A DNA stretch of 64,000 nt, taken from assembly GCA_034620365.1 (NCBI GenBank), contig JAQGEQ010000007.1, forward strand, positions 309,376 to 373,375. Direction: 5' to 3'. Under the pieces are notes generated by a model that was not told the DNA's origin, did not search any database, and worked only from the letters and a program-made list of their open reading frames with translations. The DNA comes from Pegea sp. RAD2-039 (Eukaryota > Chordata > Thaliacea > Salpida > Salpidae). This document shows positions 37,111 to 48,921 of this stretch, one piece after another (within the stretch, counting starts at the first letter, position 1; each line of letters opens with the position of its first letter). The translations under genes were made by a program, and so were the position numbers.

Positions 37111-37837
37111 AACTTTTCTATACTGACATTTGTTGAGACTTTCAAATATATAAAGTGCTTATTTTTGTTGTCATTTAAAAATATCCTAAAGATCTTATAA
37201 CAATTTAATCAAAATCCCCAAAAAAACTTCATCTTGTCAACCTGAAGAGTTGGTATTTCGATCCTGTTGAAATTAAACTTTGTTTTTCAAACAAAATTCT
37301 CAAAGTGAAACCTTATGATTAATTTTTTGCAGATTTGAAAATTAACTTTATAAAAAAGAAAGCATTCCTTGAAAACTGTTAATTATTTTGGTTAATATCT
37401 CAAAGAATCAAATATGAATTTTCATGAGTTGATTAAATCAACAACTTTAAAACGTTTCTAAATTCTTCTCTTTTATAAATGATCAGATTTTAAAGAAGTT
37501 TATTTAATTATAATTAGTAAATTATTTAAGAATTTTCACAAGAAGTTGTAAAAGAATCTGAACTAACATTCTACTTCTAAAAATATTAGACTGTTTAATG
37601 TGGAGTTTCTCTACTTTTTTAAATATATAGTTTCGATGCATAAATCATTAAATGGAGTGTTTATATATATAAGGTTGAATTTTGAAATAATAATTTGCTT
37701 CATTAAAAAATTATTTTGTAGAACTTGCCTTCAGTGATTACTTTTAATAACTTTGTAAGTCAGAAATTTATTTTAGGTCTTCTTGGTTTGATGTTTGTAG
37801 CTGAATATGAAATGCAAGAAATTAAATTTGTTTGAAC

Positions 37838-37910
37838 ACTCCTGTTCTAGTGGTTAAGATTTCTGGTCTAACCCAGGTGGTCCAGGTTCGATTCCCAGTG
37901 TAAGAACACT
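37838..37910 (+). repeat. tRNA-like element (SINE head or tRNA pseudogene)
   Basis: Box A-like TTCTAGTGGTTAAGAT (37845-37860) and a perfect box B GGTTCGATTCC (37885-37895) are correctly spaced. The overall shape resembles a tRNA-Glu or Gly-type head, but the anticodon stem has only about four pairs and a non-standard loop. It is best read as a tRNA-derived SINE or pseudogene. Confidence 0.5.
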
Positions 37911-38030
37911 ATGTTTTGTTTATTATAATAATCATTTGATTATTAAGTTTATTATTTAGCAAAGATCTTTGTACAGAGATTTGATGAAAGGGTCAGTTTG
38001 TTTGTATAGGAGGTTTTTTAAACATTAAAA

Positions 38031-39890
38031 GCTCCTTTAATATCTGGGCAAATTTGTTTTTTTATTGACTCGATAAAAAGTTATGAATTTTTGGATTGAC
38101 TCTTTAACGATGTTAGTAAACCTTGAGTAAATAGTATTGATGTCTTCGGAAGAGTTGAAATTAGAAACCCAGTCAACAACTGATAGAAAGTTGTTTCTAC
38201 CATTATAATTTCCACGATAAAAATTCCTTTTGCTTGAAGTTTTAATAAAACGTTTATAAAAAAAGTTTGATGGAGCTTGAATTCAATCATGTAGTGATCG
38301 CATGTCGGAGCAAAAGGTTCTTTCGATCTACTTAGATAATATTCTCGCGTTTTGATGTGATAAGAAGATCCAAAATATTGCCATTAACTTCGGAAAAGTA
38401 ACTATCTAAGATAGGTTGTTAGCTTCGAGAAAGCATACATATTTGATGATAGGCTTCTGTGAATTGATATCTTAGGCTGAACAGATGTTGTTCACAATTG
38501 CGTGCGGAGAGAGTTTGAAAAAAAAAGATGTGGGTCCAGTGATTATTTTCCACTTCCGTTTTTTGAAAAAAACCTTGACAATTTTCAAGGCCTCAAACCT
38601 TGTATTTGTATTCAGTTGGTTGTTCCTTCTGTTTTCGGTTGTTTTAGCTTATATAGCTTGGCAAGAAAGTTGCGTTTGTTTCAACTTTCCTGAAAGGATA
38701 CTGTCAACAGTATTTGATGTTCTGAGCTTTCCGCTCTAAGTATGGTCTTTGATATCTTTGGAACGTCGACAAAATCAAGGCTTTGAGAACGTTTTTGATT
38801 AAAAAACTTACTGTCATCATCTTTATTAGTCTCAGAGACATTAAAGATGATAACATTATTTTCTATGTCTTCACTGTCCAAAGTAGGTTTTTTGTGCGTG
38901 TCGGTGACTTTCTTGGCAAGAAGCTGCACCATGCTAGCATTTTTCTCGTAGTCGGAATCACCGACCACCAAGGCCCATGTGACAGTTTTCTTTGTAGAGG
39001 CATCCAGTTCGTCCATTGATTTAGACAAATTCGAAATTTTTTTGTTGTATCTTGGCAACATCGTCGCCAATTTTAGGTTTAAATTTGGCCAATTCAGCGG
39101 ACATAGATCTGCTGATGTCGGACAATGATTTGAATTAGATTTATGGGAGGTATTTGTTATATAAATGGTTCTACATTTAATGCAGAACCATTTAAATCCC
39201 ATTTGCTTCATCTGGTTGTTATCAAATATATCATAAATTTTTTGCTCACATCACTACAGGTGAGATGAAACCAGAAGAAGCATTTAATGCATTCTATTGC
39301 CGGATCTTCACCAGAGCAATTTTTATTGCAGGATTGGCAATTGCCATTGCAACCTTGTTTTGATGGAGTCGGTTTATCAGAATTTTTTGTTCACTTGAAC
39401 GAAAGATCTTACCACTTTTCCTTGAGGACCCCATATTGTTCAAACAATTCTTTATTATTTTACAATACTGTCTTTTTACTGTCACTTATTGAAATGGATT
39501 ACATGAAACTTATTTAAATAAATTTAAAGAATTTAGAACATTTAAAAAACCTCCTATACAAACAAAAGCAGACCCTTCCATCAAATACTCTGTACAAAGA
39601 TCTTTGTATAGTTTACTAGAAGTTTATTTCTAATTTCTACCTAGGAAGAGAAAGTGCAGTCTTATCTTCACCTAGCAAGAAAACCTTTTTTGGTTTCATA
39701 TAGAATCACTCCTGTTGTTCAAGCAGAAGTTGAACCGTTATAATGTTGCCAACATTGTCATTTCGAAACTGTGATTTGTTTTCTCTTTTTTATATTACCA
39801 ACATTCTATGTAATTGCTCACTGTTATGTACTTTAAGGATTACCCTCCTTGGCATTAATTGTAATAATAAACAATAATAAATTATATAGA
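38031..39890. mobile_element. second copy of the CR1-like LINE with an inverted 5' half and an internal deletion
   Basis: 38031-39517 is the reverse complement of the first copy's ORF1 and endonuclease region (26.9 to about 28.74 kb in copy 1 coordinates). 39518-39890 runs forward from copy 1 position about 28739, then jumps at about 39700 from 28923 to 30588 and continues to the 3' end. The two segments meet at the same element coordinate, the arrangement expected from twin priming during insertion. The minus-strand ORF1 remnant at 38681-39211 still reads QLLAKKVTDTHKK and NVSETNKDDD. The copy lies in the loop of the large inverted duplication. Confidence 0.85.
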
Positions 39891-41159
39891 AAACAAAAAA
39901 GAGGTTAGAATAAAAAGTGATTTATAAACAACAAGTTTTATAACCAACAAGTTGTTATCAGCAAGTTATAATTTTTATCAAATTCGATTCTAATTGACAC
40001 CAGTTTCTAAATTTAGTTGATAGCAGTTTCAATTGAACATTCAGATTTATATTGATTTAATTATTATCACAAATAATTTGATTAATTGACTGTTAGTTGA
40101 AATCATTAAAACTAAAATATATTTCCGCTGTTTAAAGTTTCTTAAATTTTTTTTTAATTATCTAAAGTCATATTACATGTGACTTCTACAAGACACTATT
40201 AAGTTTTTTTCTTTGGTGGACGATTAAGTAAAACTTATTGAACACCTTTTATTTAATAGTTCACTTACAGATAAAAGATATATTTTAGATTTAATAAAAA
40301 CTGGAAACAGTAAAAAATCTAATGATTTAAAATTATCTTGATCTTGAGCTTCTTGTTCATATTCACAACTTAAAATTATGTTAAAGAAATTTGAATTTTA
40401 AACAAATAGTTTCAATATCATTTAAAAAGTACAAATATTTTGTCATTGGATCAAAATTATTTTCTTCAAGTCCCTTGTTAACGAATTCTTGATTGGTTGC
40501 AGTATAGAAGAACAAACATAACTTGCAAATTATTGATGTTTATAGCTTTGATTCTAAACGACTTTTCATGAACTTTGCAAATATGAAAGTTACTTTCGCA
40601 TATTCATAAAATTATTTCTTAAAAACCTTTAAGTCAGTAAAGTCGCACTTATAAAAACAGTTAGTTGTTTAAGAGGAAGTCCTTCCAGGTTTATAATCAG
40701 ATGAAAAAAACACATTTTAACCTAGGGGAAAGCCAAGAATCTTAACGACTAAGCAATATAGAATATATTATAATTTCTTGCACTATGTATTTACTTACAA
40801 ATATCAAAGCAATGTGTTAAATATATTTTGTTTTACAAAGTTATAAAAAGTAATCACTAAAGACGTATTCTGTGAAAGAATTTTTCAATAAAGTAAATTG
40901 TTACTCCAAATTAGATAGAATACCCTATTTAATTTTTCTTCAATTTTTGAGAATAAAATAAATGATATTTCATTTTGATGTTTTTTTTTAATTTTGAGAA
41001 TTATCAATTTAATCAAATTTTTAAAATTTAACGACACTAAAGTTATTAGAAATTTGAATTGAGATCTTTAAACTATAAATGTATAGAATGTTGTTTCTTG
41101 TTATCATATTTGATTAAAAAGAATTTCATTAAGCAAAGTCAAAGATACTTTGTATATGT

Positions 41160-41245
41160 ATAATATACAATATATATATATTATTATAATATATATGTAT
41201 AATAACATAATAATAATAATTTAATATATATGTATATATATAAAA
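41160..41245. repeat. TA/ATA microsatellite
   Basis: Run of TATA and TAATAA words of about 85 bp without other content. Confidence 0.8.
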
Positions 41246-41649
41246 ATAAACTTTAAGACAATAGTTTCGTATTTGAAAAAGTTTAATGTTGAAATGTACA
41301 AACTACTTGTTAAAATCAAAGAAAATCAGAAAGTATTTATTACCGACTTATTTTAAACAACAATACGAGAGAATGTGCCTTTTAAAAAAAATTAAAAAAA
41401 TCAAATATTTTACGTTTCTTTAAATATTTTGATCTTATTTATTAATCAAATAAATTTATTATTTAATTAGTTGCTCATGATGTAAGTACTACAAATTACT
41501 TTTAATTGTACTAAAAGTTTTATAATTATTGCTTAAATATTACTTGAGGCTTTTACCTTGATAATTTGTATTAACTTTATTATGTGAGTTAGAAGTGAAA
41601 TGAAAAAATCCATAAAAAGTTTTGAGTTTTATAATGAGATACTTGAGAA

Positions 41650-41965
41650 AAATGTTTGATGAAACCAAGTTCGTGATGAAATTGAAAATGGTGACCTCAA
41701 CCTCAATAATATTTCTAGTTTTAATGATATTTGTGTAATTTAACAGTTTTAGTGCTGACCACAAAGGAAATTGTAACATAAATAGACACTAGACAGAGCG
41801 ATCTGATGTTGGTACAAAAATATCCTATTCAATAACGCGGTCAGCATTTTGATGTACAAAATATGATTTATTTTCATTGCTTTGAAATTAATTTGGTTGT
41901 TAATGACCCTAAGGAATGCACAGTACCTTGATATAAACTGATACAACTGGCAAATAAGCAGTATT
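41650..41965. repeat. direct repeat, copy 1 (copy 2 at about 42340-42650)
   Basis: The two segments share stretches such as CAACCTCAATAA, CTGACCACAAAGGAAA and AACGCGGTCAGC, about 680 bp apart and diverged by scattered substitutions. Part of the unit recurs inverted at 36220-36425. Neither copy has a sustained frame, and no terminal features of a transposon were recognised. Confidence 0.7.
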
Positions 41966-42339
41966 ATTTACCATGATTGATGTTCCTCATGATTAACAAT
42001 TACTTTAATTTTAATTTTTTACGGTTAATTTGTAAAACATTTTTAAACTTTCTGTAATGAAAATAAATCTTTAAATCTCTATTCAGATGTAAAAGGCGAC
42101 TAATAAGAACGGTAAGAAATGACTTAATAAATAACAACAGACAGGGCTAATCTTCAAAAAAGTCTCATACTTTTTACGTTTAACATTTACGTAAGCGATA
42201 AAATGAGATAAGTACTTGAGTTATCATCAACGCCAATTAGTCCGATCTGTCGCCATGGAGATACAACTTCAAAGGTTTCTTGTTTGTCGACTTTACAACC
42301 TCACTATGATCAAAACCACATTATTTACATTTCAACAAC

Positions 42340-42650
42340 ATCAGGTTCTCGATGAAATTATAAACAATGATGTCAACCTCAATAACATTTCTATTTTTAA
42401 TAGCTTTTTGTGCACTCTAACAACTTTAGTTCTGACCACAAAGGAAACTCTAGGATAAATAGAGACTAGACAGAGCGATCTGATGTTGGTACAAAAATAT
42501 TTTTTTCAATAACGCGGTCAGCGTTTTGATGTAAAAAAATATGATTTATTTTCAGTGCTTTGAAACTAGTTTTGCTGTTAATGACTCTAAGGAATGCACA
42601 GTACCTTGATATAAACTGATACAACTGGCAACTAAGCAATATTATTTAAT
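42340..42650. repeat. direct repeat, copy 2
   Basis: See the unit at 41650-41965. This copy extends leftward through TTTACAACCTCAC-type sequence that is also echoed at about 42750, so a third partial unit may follow. Confidence 0.65.
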
Positions 42651-43009
42651 GTTTCTAGGTAAGAACAAGTAAATGTTTTACAGTTGGACCTTTAGATGAT
42701 CTGGCGAGCCGCCGAACTTCCCTGTCGCTGTTTATCGCGCTGTTTTATCAACTTTACAACCTCTGGTACCTGAATCATCAAAGCACGTCGTTATTCTTTA
42801 TTGGAAATAGATCCACGAGGTTAGTCCAACTCTACGTTTACGAAAGTGAAAATGGCGCTTAAATTATATTTAACCACGAATGTTAAAGCTTCATAAGTCG
42901 CCTGTAATCCTAACTAGATGCTATTCTTTTTGAGCTTCTTACAATTCCTATCATGCAGCTTTATCGACTTTAGCCAACAATCTATAAGTAAAAGGGGTTT
43001 AAAGTTTTC

Positions 43010-43622
43010 TCATTAGTTATATGTTGTAATCGTCTTAAAATCTCATTATAAATAAGTGTCTATTACAAAAGAATAAATTATAAACTCTTATCACTTAATG
43101 TCAAGCTTCAAATATCAGAAGAGTTCTTTGTATTACTTCAATCAAATATTTGATAGTAAGGTGTAAGTTGAAATCAAACATAAACAATATTTACTCTGGT
43201 TCTGAATACTATTTGATATTATCTTTGGTATTTTTTTAATTTCGATTGTTTAAAACTACTTAATTAAGCAAATAAAATATGAAAATATTTATGCTTAAAC
43301 GTGATTAGCTAGCTATGAAGATACTATTTAGTAAATAATAGAGGTTAGAAGTTTTCAAACTATTTGTAACAGCTACTAGTATTATACAGACTATGAGTTG
43401 TAGTTAACATCAAGTAATTGCTTTACTCAGTGCTCTAAGTTCTGTAATTATTCCATAAAAGATTTACGTGAAACTTTTCGTTCAATTTTATTTTTTCTAA
43501 ATATTCTTAAACAACTTAGAAAAGTTTTAAAACTATTTAAATAAGTAATTTAAAGATTTAAACTTAAGATCTGAAACTCATACCCTTGAGTCATAAGATA
43601 TTTTTTAACTTTTCTAAAGGTT
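43010..43622. repeat. inverted duplication, inner part of right arm
   Basis: Reverse complement of 36520-37110, including the matched words GAAGAGTTCTTTGTATTACT and CATAAGATATTTTT. Between here and 43871 the right arm has only about 250 bp where the left arm has 3.3 kb, so exons 1, 2 and most of exon 3 of the duplicated gene are missing. Confidence 0.75.
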
Positions 43623-43870
43623 TCGTGGCTTGTAGTGTCTGTTCGTGATAAGTTTTCACTTCCTTCATTGTAATTTGTAAGCCTGCGGGGATAAGTTATC
43701 TATTAGAACACTAGCAATATTTTTCAACATAAATTGTTTGAGTTTTTAAAAATTTGAAAAAACGAATGCTTAAGGTTCATAATCATAAATCAATTGAAAG
43801 AATACTGCAGAAATTAGAAATTTTGTTTAAATCACAGACGAAATGGACAAATCTTCATATTACCTCTGGT

Positions 43871-44275
43871 TCTTCTCGTTCTTCTGGTTCTTCGGGTATT
43901 TCATCCCTTTTGGATGATAACTTGCTTAAAATACTTTTACTTGGAGGAGGTTTAGATGGCGGAAGTTTCAATAACCAAAATCAAGGTCTACAACAAATAT
44001 TACCTTTTCTGCTATTAAAAGAAGATAAAAAGACTGATAACAATGATCTTTTATTGATGGTGCTCCTTAGTGGTCTTGGTAGTCAAGAAGGTTTAGTTGA
44101 AGGATCTAATAATATGAATTCATTGCTTCCTTTATTTCTATTGATGGGTGATGACAAATCAAAACTGGATAAAACAACTCTCTTGATTGTTTTGATGATG
44201 TCTCAAGCTCAGCCTGGAACTGTTACTGTAGATCCTACAACCGGACTACAAGTTGGAGTAGGTAGTGGTAAGTAA
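43871..44275 (+). pseudogene. truncated inverted copy of the LLPLxLLL-repeat gene
   Basis: From the (SGS)n run to the exon 3 donor (GVGSG followed by GTAAGT at 44272) the translation is nearly identical to the intact gene; the visible change is G to E in SQEGLVEG, plus a shorter, altered SGS run. It lacks the signal peptide, the Cys region, the first two thirds of the repeats and exon 4 (deleted in this arm). An open frame from 43754 exists but its first part is unrelated sequence, so a functional secreted product is unlikely. Confidence 0.85.
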
Positions 44276-45531
44276 TGTTTTATATTTACAAACTATTTAT
44301 TAATATTCTATTGATCATAAAAAGTTTTTAACGAATTAATAATTCGATCGTGACGACAAAGAATTTGAAAATCTTTGTTCTCAATCACTTACTTTATTAC
44401 TAAATAAAATAAAATAAGACTAAATACTTTTTGTCCAGGCAACCAACTTTACGCTGAATGATGTCTTAGCTTTGATTACAGTATTGTGTTATTTGACTTT
44501 ATGTAATCAGTAAAGTTGAAGGAACATTGCACGAATTTGGGATTTTTATATATTATAATTTGCTTGGTGGAGACGACTAATTCACAAATATTGGTAACTA
44601 TAATTCAAATTTTGCAGGCATAATTTGTGAACGTACTATTAAAAGCTTCTTAACGTATTCTATGTTTTTAAATTGTAAAAGTTTGATTTACAGTTGACTT
44701 TATTTAATCCAGAAGTTGAACAATAATTTTATAAAAATATTTAGAATTTTTCGATTAGTAGGCTTTAGATATTGCAATGTAAGATTGGTACAGAAAGAAT
44801 ACAAAACTTTAAAGGCATAGGTAAAACGTAAATGATAAATCAAAAATTTGATATGAAAAATTAGAAAAAGAAAATGAGGAAACTGCAGTGTTACCTATCA
44901 CGTGTTAATAAAAGTACTTACATATTGTCTTTTTCAAAAAAGTTTTAAAAGATGGAATAGTTTTTTGTTAAGCGATAGAATCGAGAAGAAAATTCTTTGG
45001 TGACTTTACCAAAAAAGTTGTTACTCTACCGGTGTTTTAAAAGTTGTTTAGTTTTGATTGAAAAGCTTCTGAGGACTTAAGGGAGATTGCCATCTGTAAA
45101 ATAATCTGTAAAGTTAAGATGGAAAAACCATTAAAAACTTAAAATAGCAATACAAGGCCAAAAAATACTTCGATATTGCAAGGATTTAATACTTAGCTTG
45201 TAGAGAGGAAAAAGTTATATTGCATCTAAGGAAAGCTTTCCAGGGGAATAATCGTTAGACAGATTCAAGCTTTGTAATGTTTTTTTATAAAGTCAAGACT
45301 CCATACGAAAGAGTTAAAGACTAGTTTAGGACAAATGTATCTGTTGTAGAGTTTTCCAACAATGTCCAAATATTAGTAGTCTTAAAAGATTTGAGAGTTT
45401 GGTATAAAGTTCATGAATGAATTTGAACAAATAATTAGTCGGGTGAGTTAATTTTAAGTCGTGAGATATTCACAGGTCTTTAATGACCTGACATCGGAAA
45501 TTTTGTTGTTGCCTAAATAAAAGTAAGTTTA
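44276..45531. repeat. inverted duplication, outer part of right arm
   Basis: Reverse complement of 30894-32773 with deletions. It ends with GCCTAAATAAAAGTAAGTTT at 45531, the mirror of 30894. It lacks the segment corresponding to 32256-32608. Confidence 0.85.
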
Positions 45532-45539
45532 TGTTAAGT

Positions 45540-46450
45540 TAGATCTTGAACTTTTATTTATTGACAAGTGAAAACATTTGTCATAGGCCAGTTTGAGTCT
45601 TCTCAATTTAAGCCATAAATTAGTAGATTCCAAAGAAGATTGAAGAGCAACTGATTTAATTCCAAGGAATTTGGCATCATCAGCAAATGCATCAGGTTTT
45701 CACAAGCATTTAGTGATGCAGAACTGTCTGTATTTTTATTTAAATAAAAATTGGAAAGAGCAAGGCTAATAATTCTACCTTAGAGAACACCGCTAAAACC
45801 CTCACGAAAATTGAAGAAGTATTATCAGTAATGAATATTGTATAATGACTGTAGCGATAGCTTTTTATGTATTTTCAGTAGGATAAGCAGGTGTTGATCT
45901 TTTCAAAGTTGCCTCAGTGGAAGTTAAGATAGGACGTATCACTATTGAGAAAATTTATAATTAGATTAAACTAAACTTTAAGAGAAAATTCAAAATAGTT
46001 TCAGTTGGAAGAAGAGGGAGAATTTACTGAACAAAATAGCAGTTTGCTGGGATGTTTCAGAATAAGAGATCTAAAATGTAACCTTTTGAATGAGTTGATT
46101 TTTAATACATTTACGTAGAGAATTAGTAGTTGTAAAGTTGTTTTTGGCAAAGAATCTAAATCTAATGAAACTTTTGATAGTTAAAGAAACTTTATAAACT
46201 GAGCAGACACCTCCTAGTTTAATGTCTATACGATCATGCCTTATGATATTATGCCAAGAATAAGTTGTTAAATATACTGCTGAGATTGAGGTGTTAACAT
46301 ATAGTCATTACTCATTTTTAACAGGTCAGTTTTAGTGCAGTCTAGATAATGGGGCACAAAGTCTATTTTATTTGGCATGGATCTGATGTTTCAAAAGTTA
46401 ATCGTCAAATTTTGCAATGTAAGTAGGTTTATAAAGAAACTATGGACCCT
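45540..46450 (-). mobile_element. decayed LINE fragment of a second CR1-like family
   Basis: On the minus strand, broken frames contain an endonuclease-like RIDIKLGGVCSVYK (near 46215), a degraded reverse-transcriptase block FSGVLKVELLALLFPIFI (near 45790, compare SGVPQGSVLGPLLF) and a catalytic-site remnant FADDAKFLGI (near 45690). Frameshifts and a missing middle show that it is dead. It starts directly beyond the right end of the inverted duplication. Confidence 0.6.
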
Positions 46451-48921
46451 TTTCTGTTTATATACTAAGTACAAAGTGAAACCAACACGGAAAAGTACAA
46501 TAAACGAAATTATTTGTTTTTTGCTTTTTTGCTAGAAGAAAAGTTAGCCCTATATATATGTAAATATGTAGACAAGGTTTTGGTCAACACCTACAACTAA
46601 CAAACCTTTTGTTATTTGCTTTAATTTGAAATTACCCTTCTTAATCAAATAAACTTACATTACTTACTTACAAAGCTGCTTTTTAGTAAATTGTAAATTT
46701 CAGTCAAATTTCTAGTTTGTAAAAACGCTGAACGTCATTTTTTTATTGGTGATTAAAATGAGTAAATTTCCGTTTATTTTTTATAATTTAGTAAAAAGTT
46801 ATTGTTAATTTTGTTTAGGAGTTATATTTTTATTTTCAACAAATAAATAAGTGTACAAAGTAGTTGATCGAATCATAATCAAAGTTTTATTGAATTCAGA
46901 AAAGTATTTTATTAAATAATAATGTTGGCGTCTTTGAAAATGTAATAGTCGCCTATCCCTAACCTAGTAAAACATTTACCTCTGGAGTGTCTAATAACAA
47001 AATAATTTCTTTTCTGCCTCATAATCTATATATACTTTCACTCTCTTAAAGATACTTATCTCCAACTAATCATTTATTTTCGTTTTAAAACAAAAAAGAA
47101 AAACCGATTTTTGTTTTTTGACACTCGAGGCAGTAACGAGTATGACGGGAGATACAAACATCAAATCGGAATGACATCACCAAAAGCTATCATAAGCAAA
47201 TTTTGAAGAAAATTTTGTTTTTTTCATTAATAGTTAATTATAAAAAAATTGTTGTAAATATAAACCCTTTTGTTTGTAAAATTGATATTTTGTGTTTTTG
47301 AGAATAGTTATAATCTTTTGTAAGTGTAAATATATTTAAATTTTTTTTTCTAAAAGTTTTATTATTATTTTAATTTGAAATTATTTTATTTAATTAGCAA
47401 TTGATCAATGAAAAAGCTATATTGATAACAGACGTTAATTATTTGCTTAAACTTTGGAAATATTTAGTATAATTAAAGAATAGGAAGAACCTTTCTGTGC
47501 AAAAATTTAATTTATTTAAGTTTTAGATTTTATTTAAAATAATTTATTAGGTGTTGAGAAATGTCAAGAAATTTTGTTGTTTTGAAAAAATAATCTTTAT
47601 AAGAATTTTATCTAAATACTTTGATGTTTACTTGCTCATTACTGGCATAATTAGGTTTATAGAAATTTTTTTTTATTTGAAACTTTTTTTTACCTCTGAA
47701 ATGTGTTTCTCAAGTAAATTTGAAATGCTTATTCATTTAAACTTCAATATTTTACATAAACTTTTGTTCACTAATTATGAAACTTGTATCTATTTATAGA
47801 ACAATTATTTATTGTTAATTTAGTTACTTTAGAAATAGTTTCATCTGATACACTTTTGATAAAAAAGTATTTAATCAAATTGTCATTATAATTTAGTTTT
47901 GTAAATGAATAGTTTTGATATTTTTGTATACAGTCACAAATTTTTAAACATCTTTTGTCTGATCTGCTTTTTATTTAGTTTTTGAACATAATCAACTCAT
48001 TATTTTCGCAGTTCTAGAAATAAAGTTTCATTTTTTTCTTTTTAATCTTTTTAGAATTTGAAAACAACTTTTGATTAAATTTCGCCATACATCTAATTCT
48101 TAATTACTTTTTTATTCATTTTAATTTTTTGTTTTTCATTTTATATCAGAGATATATTTGTAAAAAAGTCACCTTTTTACAAATATTGTATTTATTGATT
48201 TTAATATTGATTTTTCTACTTATACTGACATTATAATGTAGTAATTTTTGGTCAGATCACATTTTTCGTTTTTACTGTAATATACTTCAACAAGTTTTGC
48301 CAATTTTTAATTTGAAATGTTCAACCGTTCAAGTTTTTATTACTTGTCTAATTGCTTCAATTTCTTTTTTTTAAATTTTCAAATCAATTAGAAAAGTTTT
48401 ATCTCATTAAATAACATTTTCGTTTTACTTTCACTTCAACTTTTTTAAAAATCTTTCATCTGCTTCTATAACTTCCGTTTCTTCTACTTTCCCAAATCTA
48501 CTATTTAATAATTTATTTTTGCTTCGAAATACTTTTACTGAATTTCTTTTTTTTATGAAAAAAAAATTACAAAATATTGTTTTGACAAATTTCAACATTT
48601 TTGTCACATTTTCACGCAAATGAAAATTTGAATAACAAAATCAATTTTACTTCTATGAAAGTTATTTTAACAAAATATATTCTCATAAAAACAATAAATT
48701 TCAGTTTGCGGTTCATTGTACTTGACAAGTATTATTAGTCAACTTTCAACAACAATTTCGTCTTTCTATATTTTATCCGAATTAATTTACAAATTCATTC
48801 AAAACATACTTTAAATATTTTTACTATTTTCTCTTCAAATAAATTGAATCTTTTTTTGAACTACCAGCTAATTTCAAGCAACTAATTTCTATTATTTGAT
48901 ATCAATATTTGAATTCAACAA
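46451..48921. other. AT-rich spacer upstream of the SLCO pair
   Basis: Mostly AT-rich. A minus-strand frame at 48431-48619 ends in a charged, protein-like stretch (VEETEVIEADERFLKKLK) but has no partner exon. A short less AT-rich patch lies at about 47110-47200. No gene is supported. Confidence 0.65.

Noticed and set aside
48431..48619. Minus-strand frame ending in a charged, protein-like tail
   Set aside because: It is short, upstream half is low-complexity, and no neighbouring exon or acceptor gives a gene.
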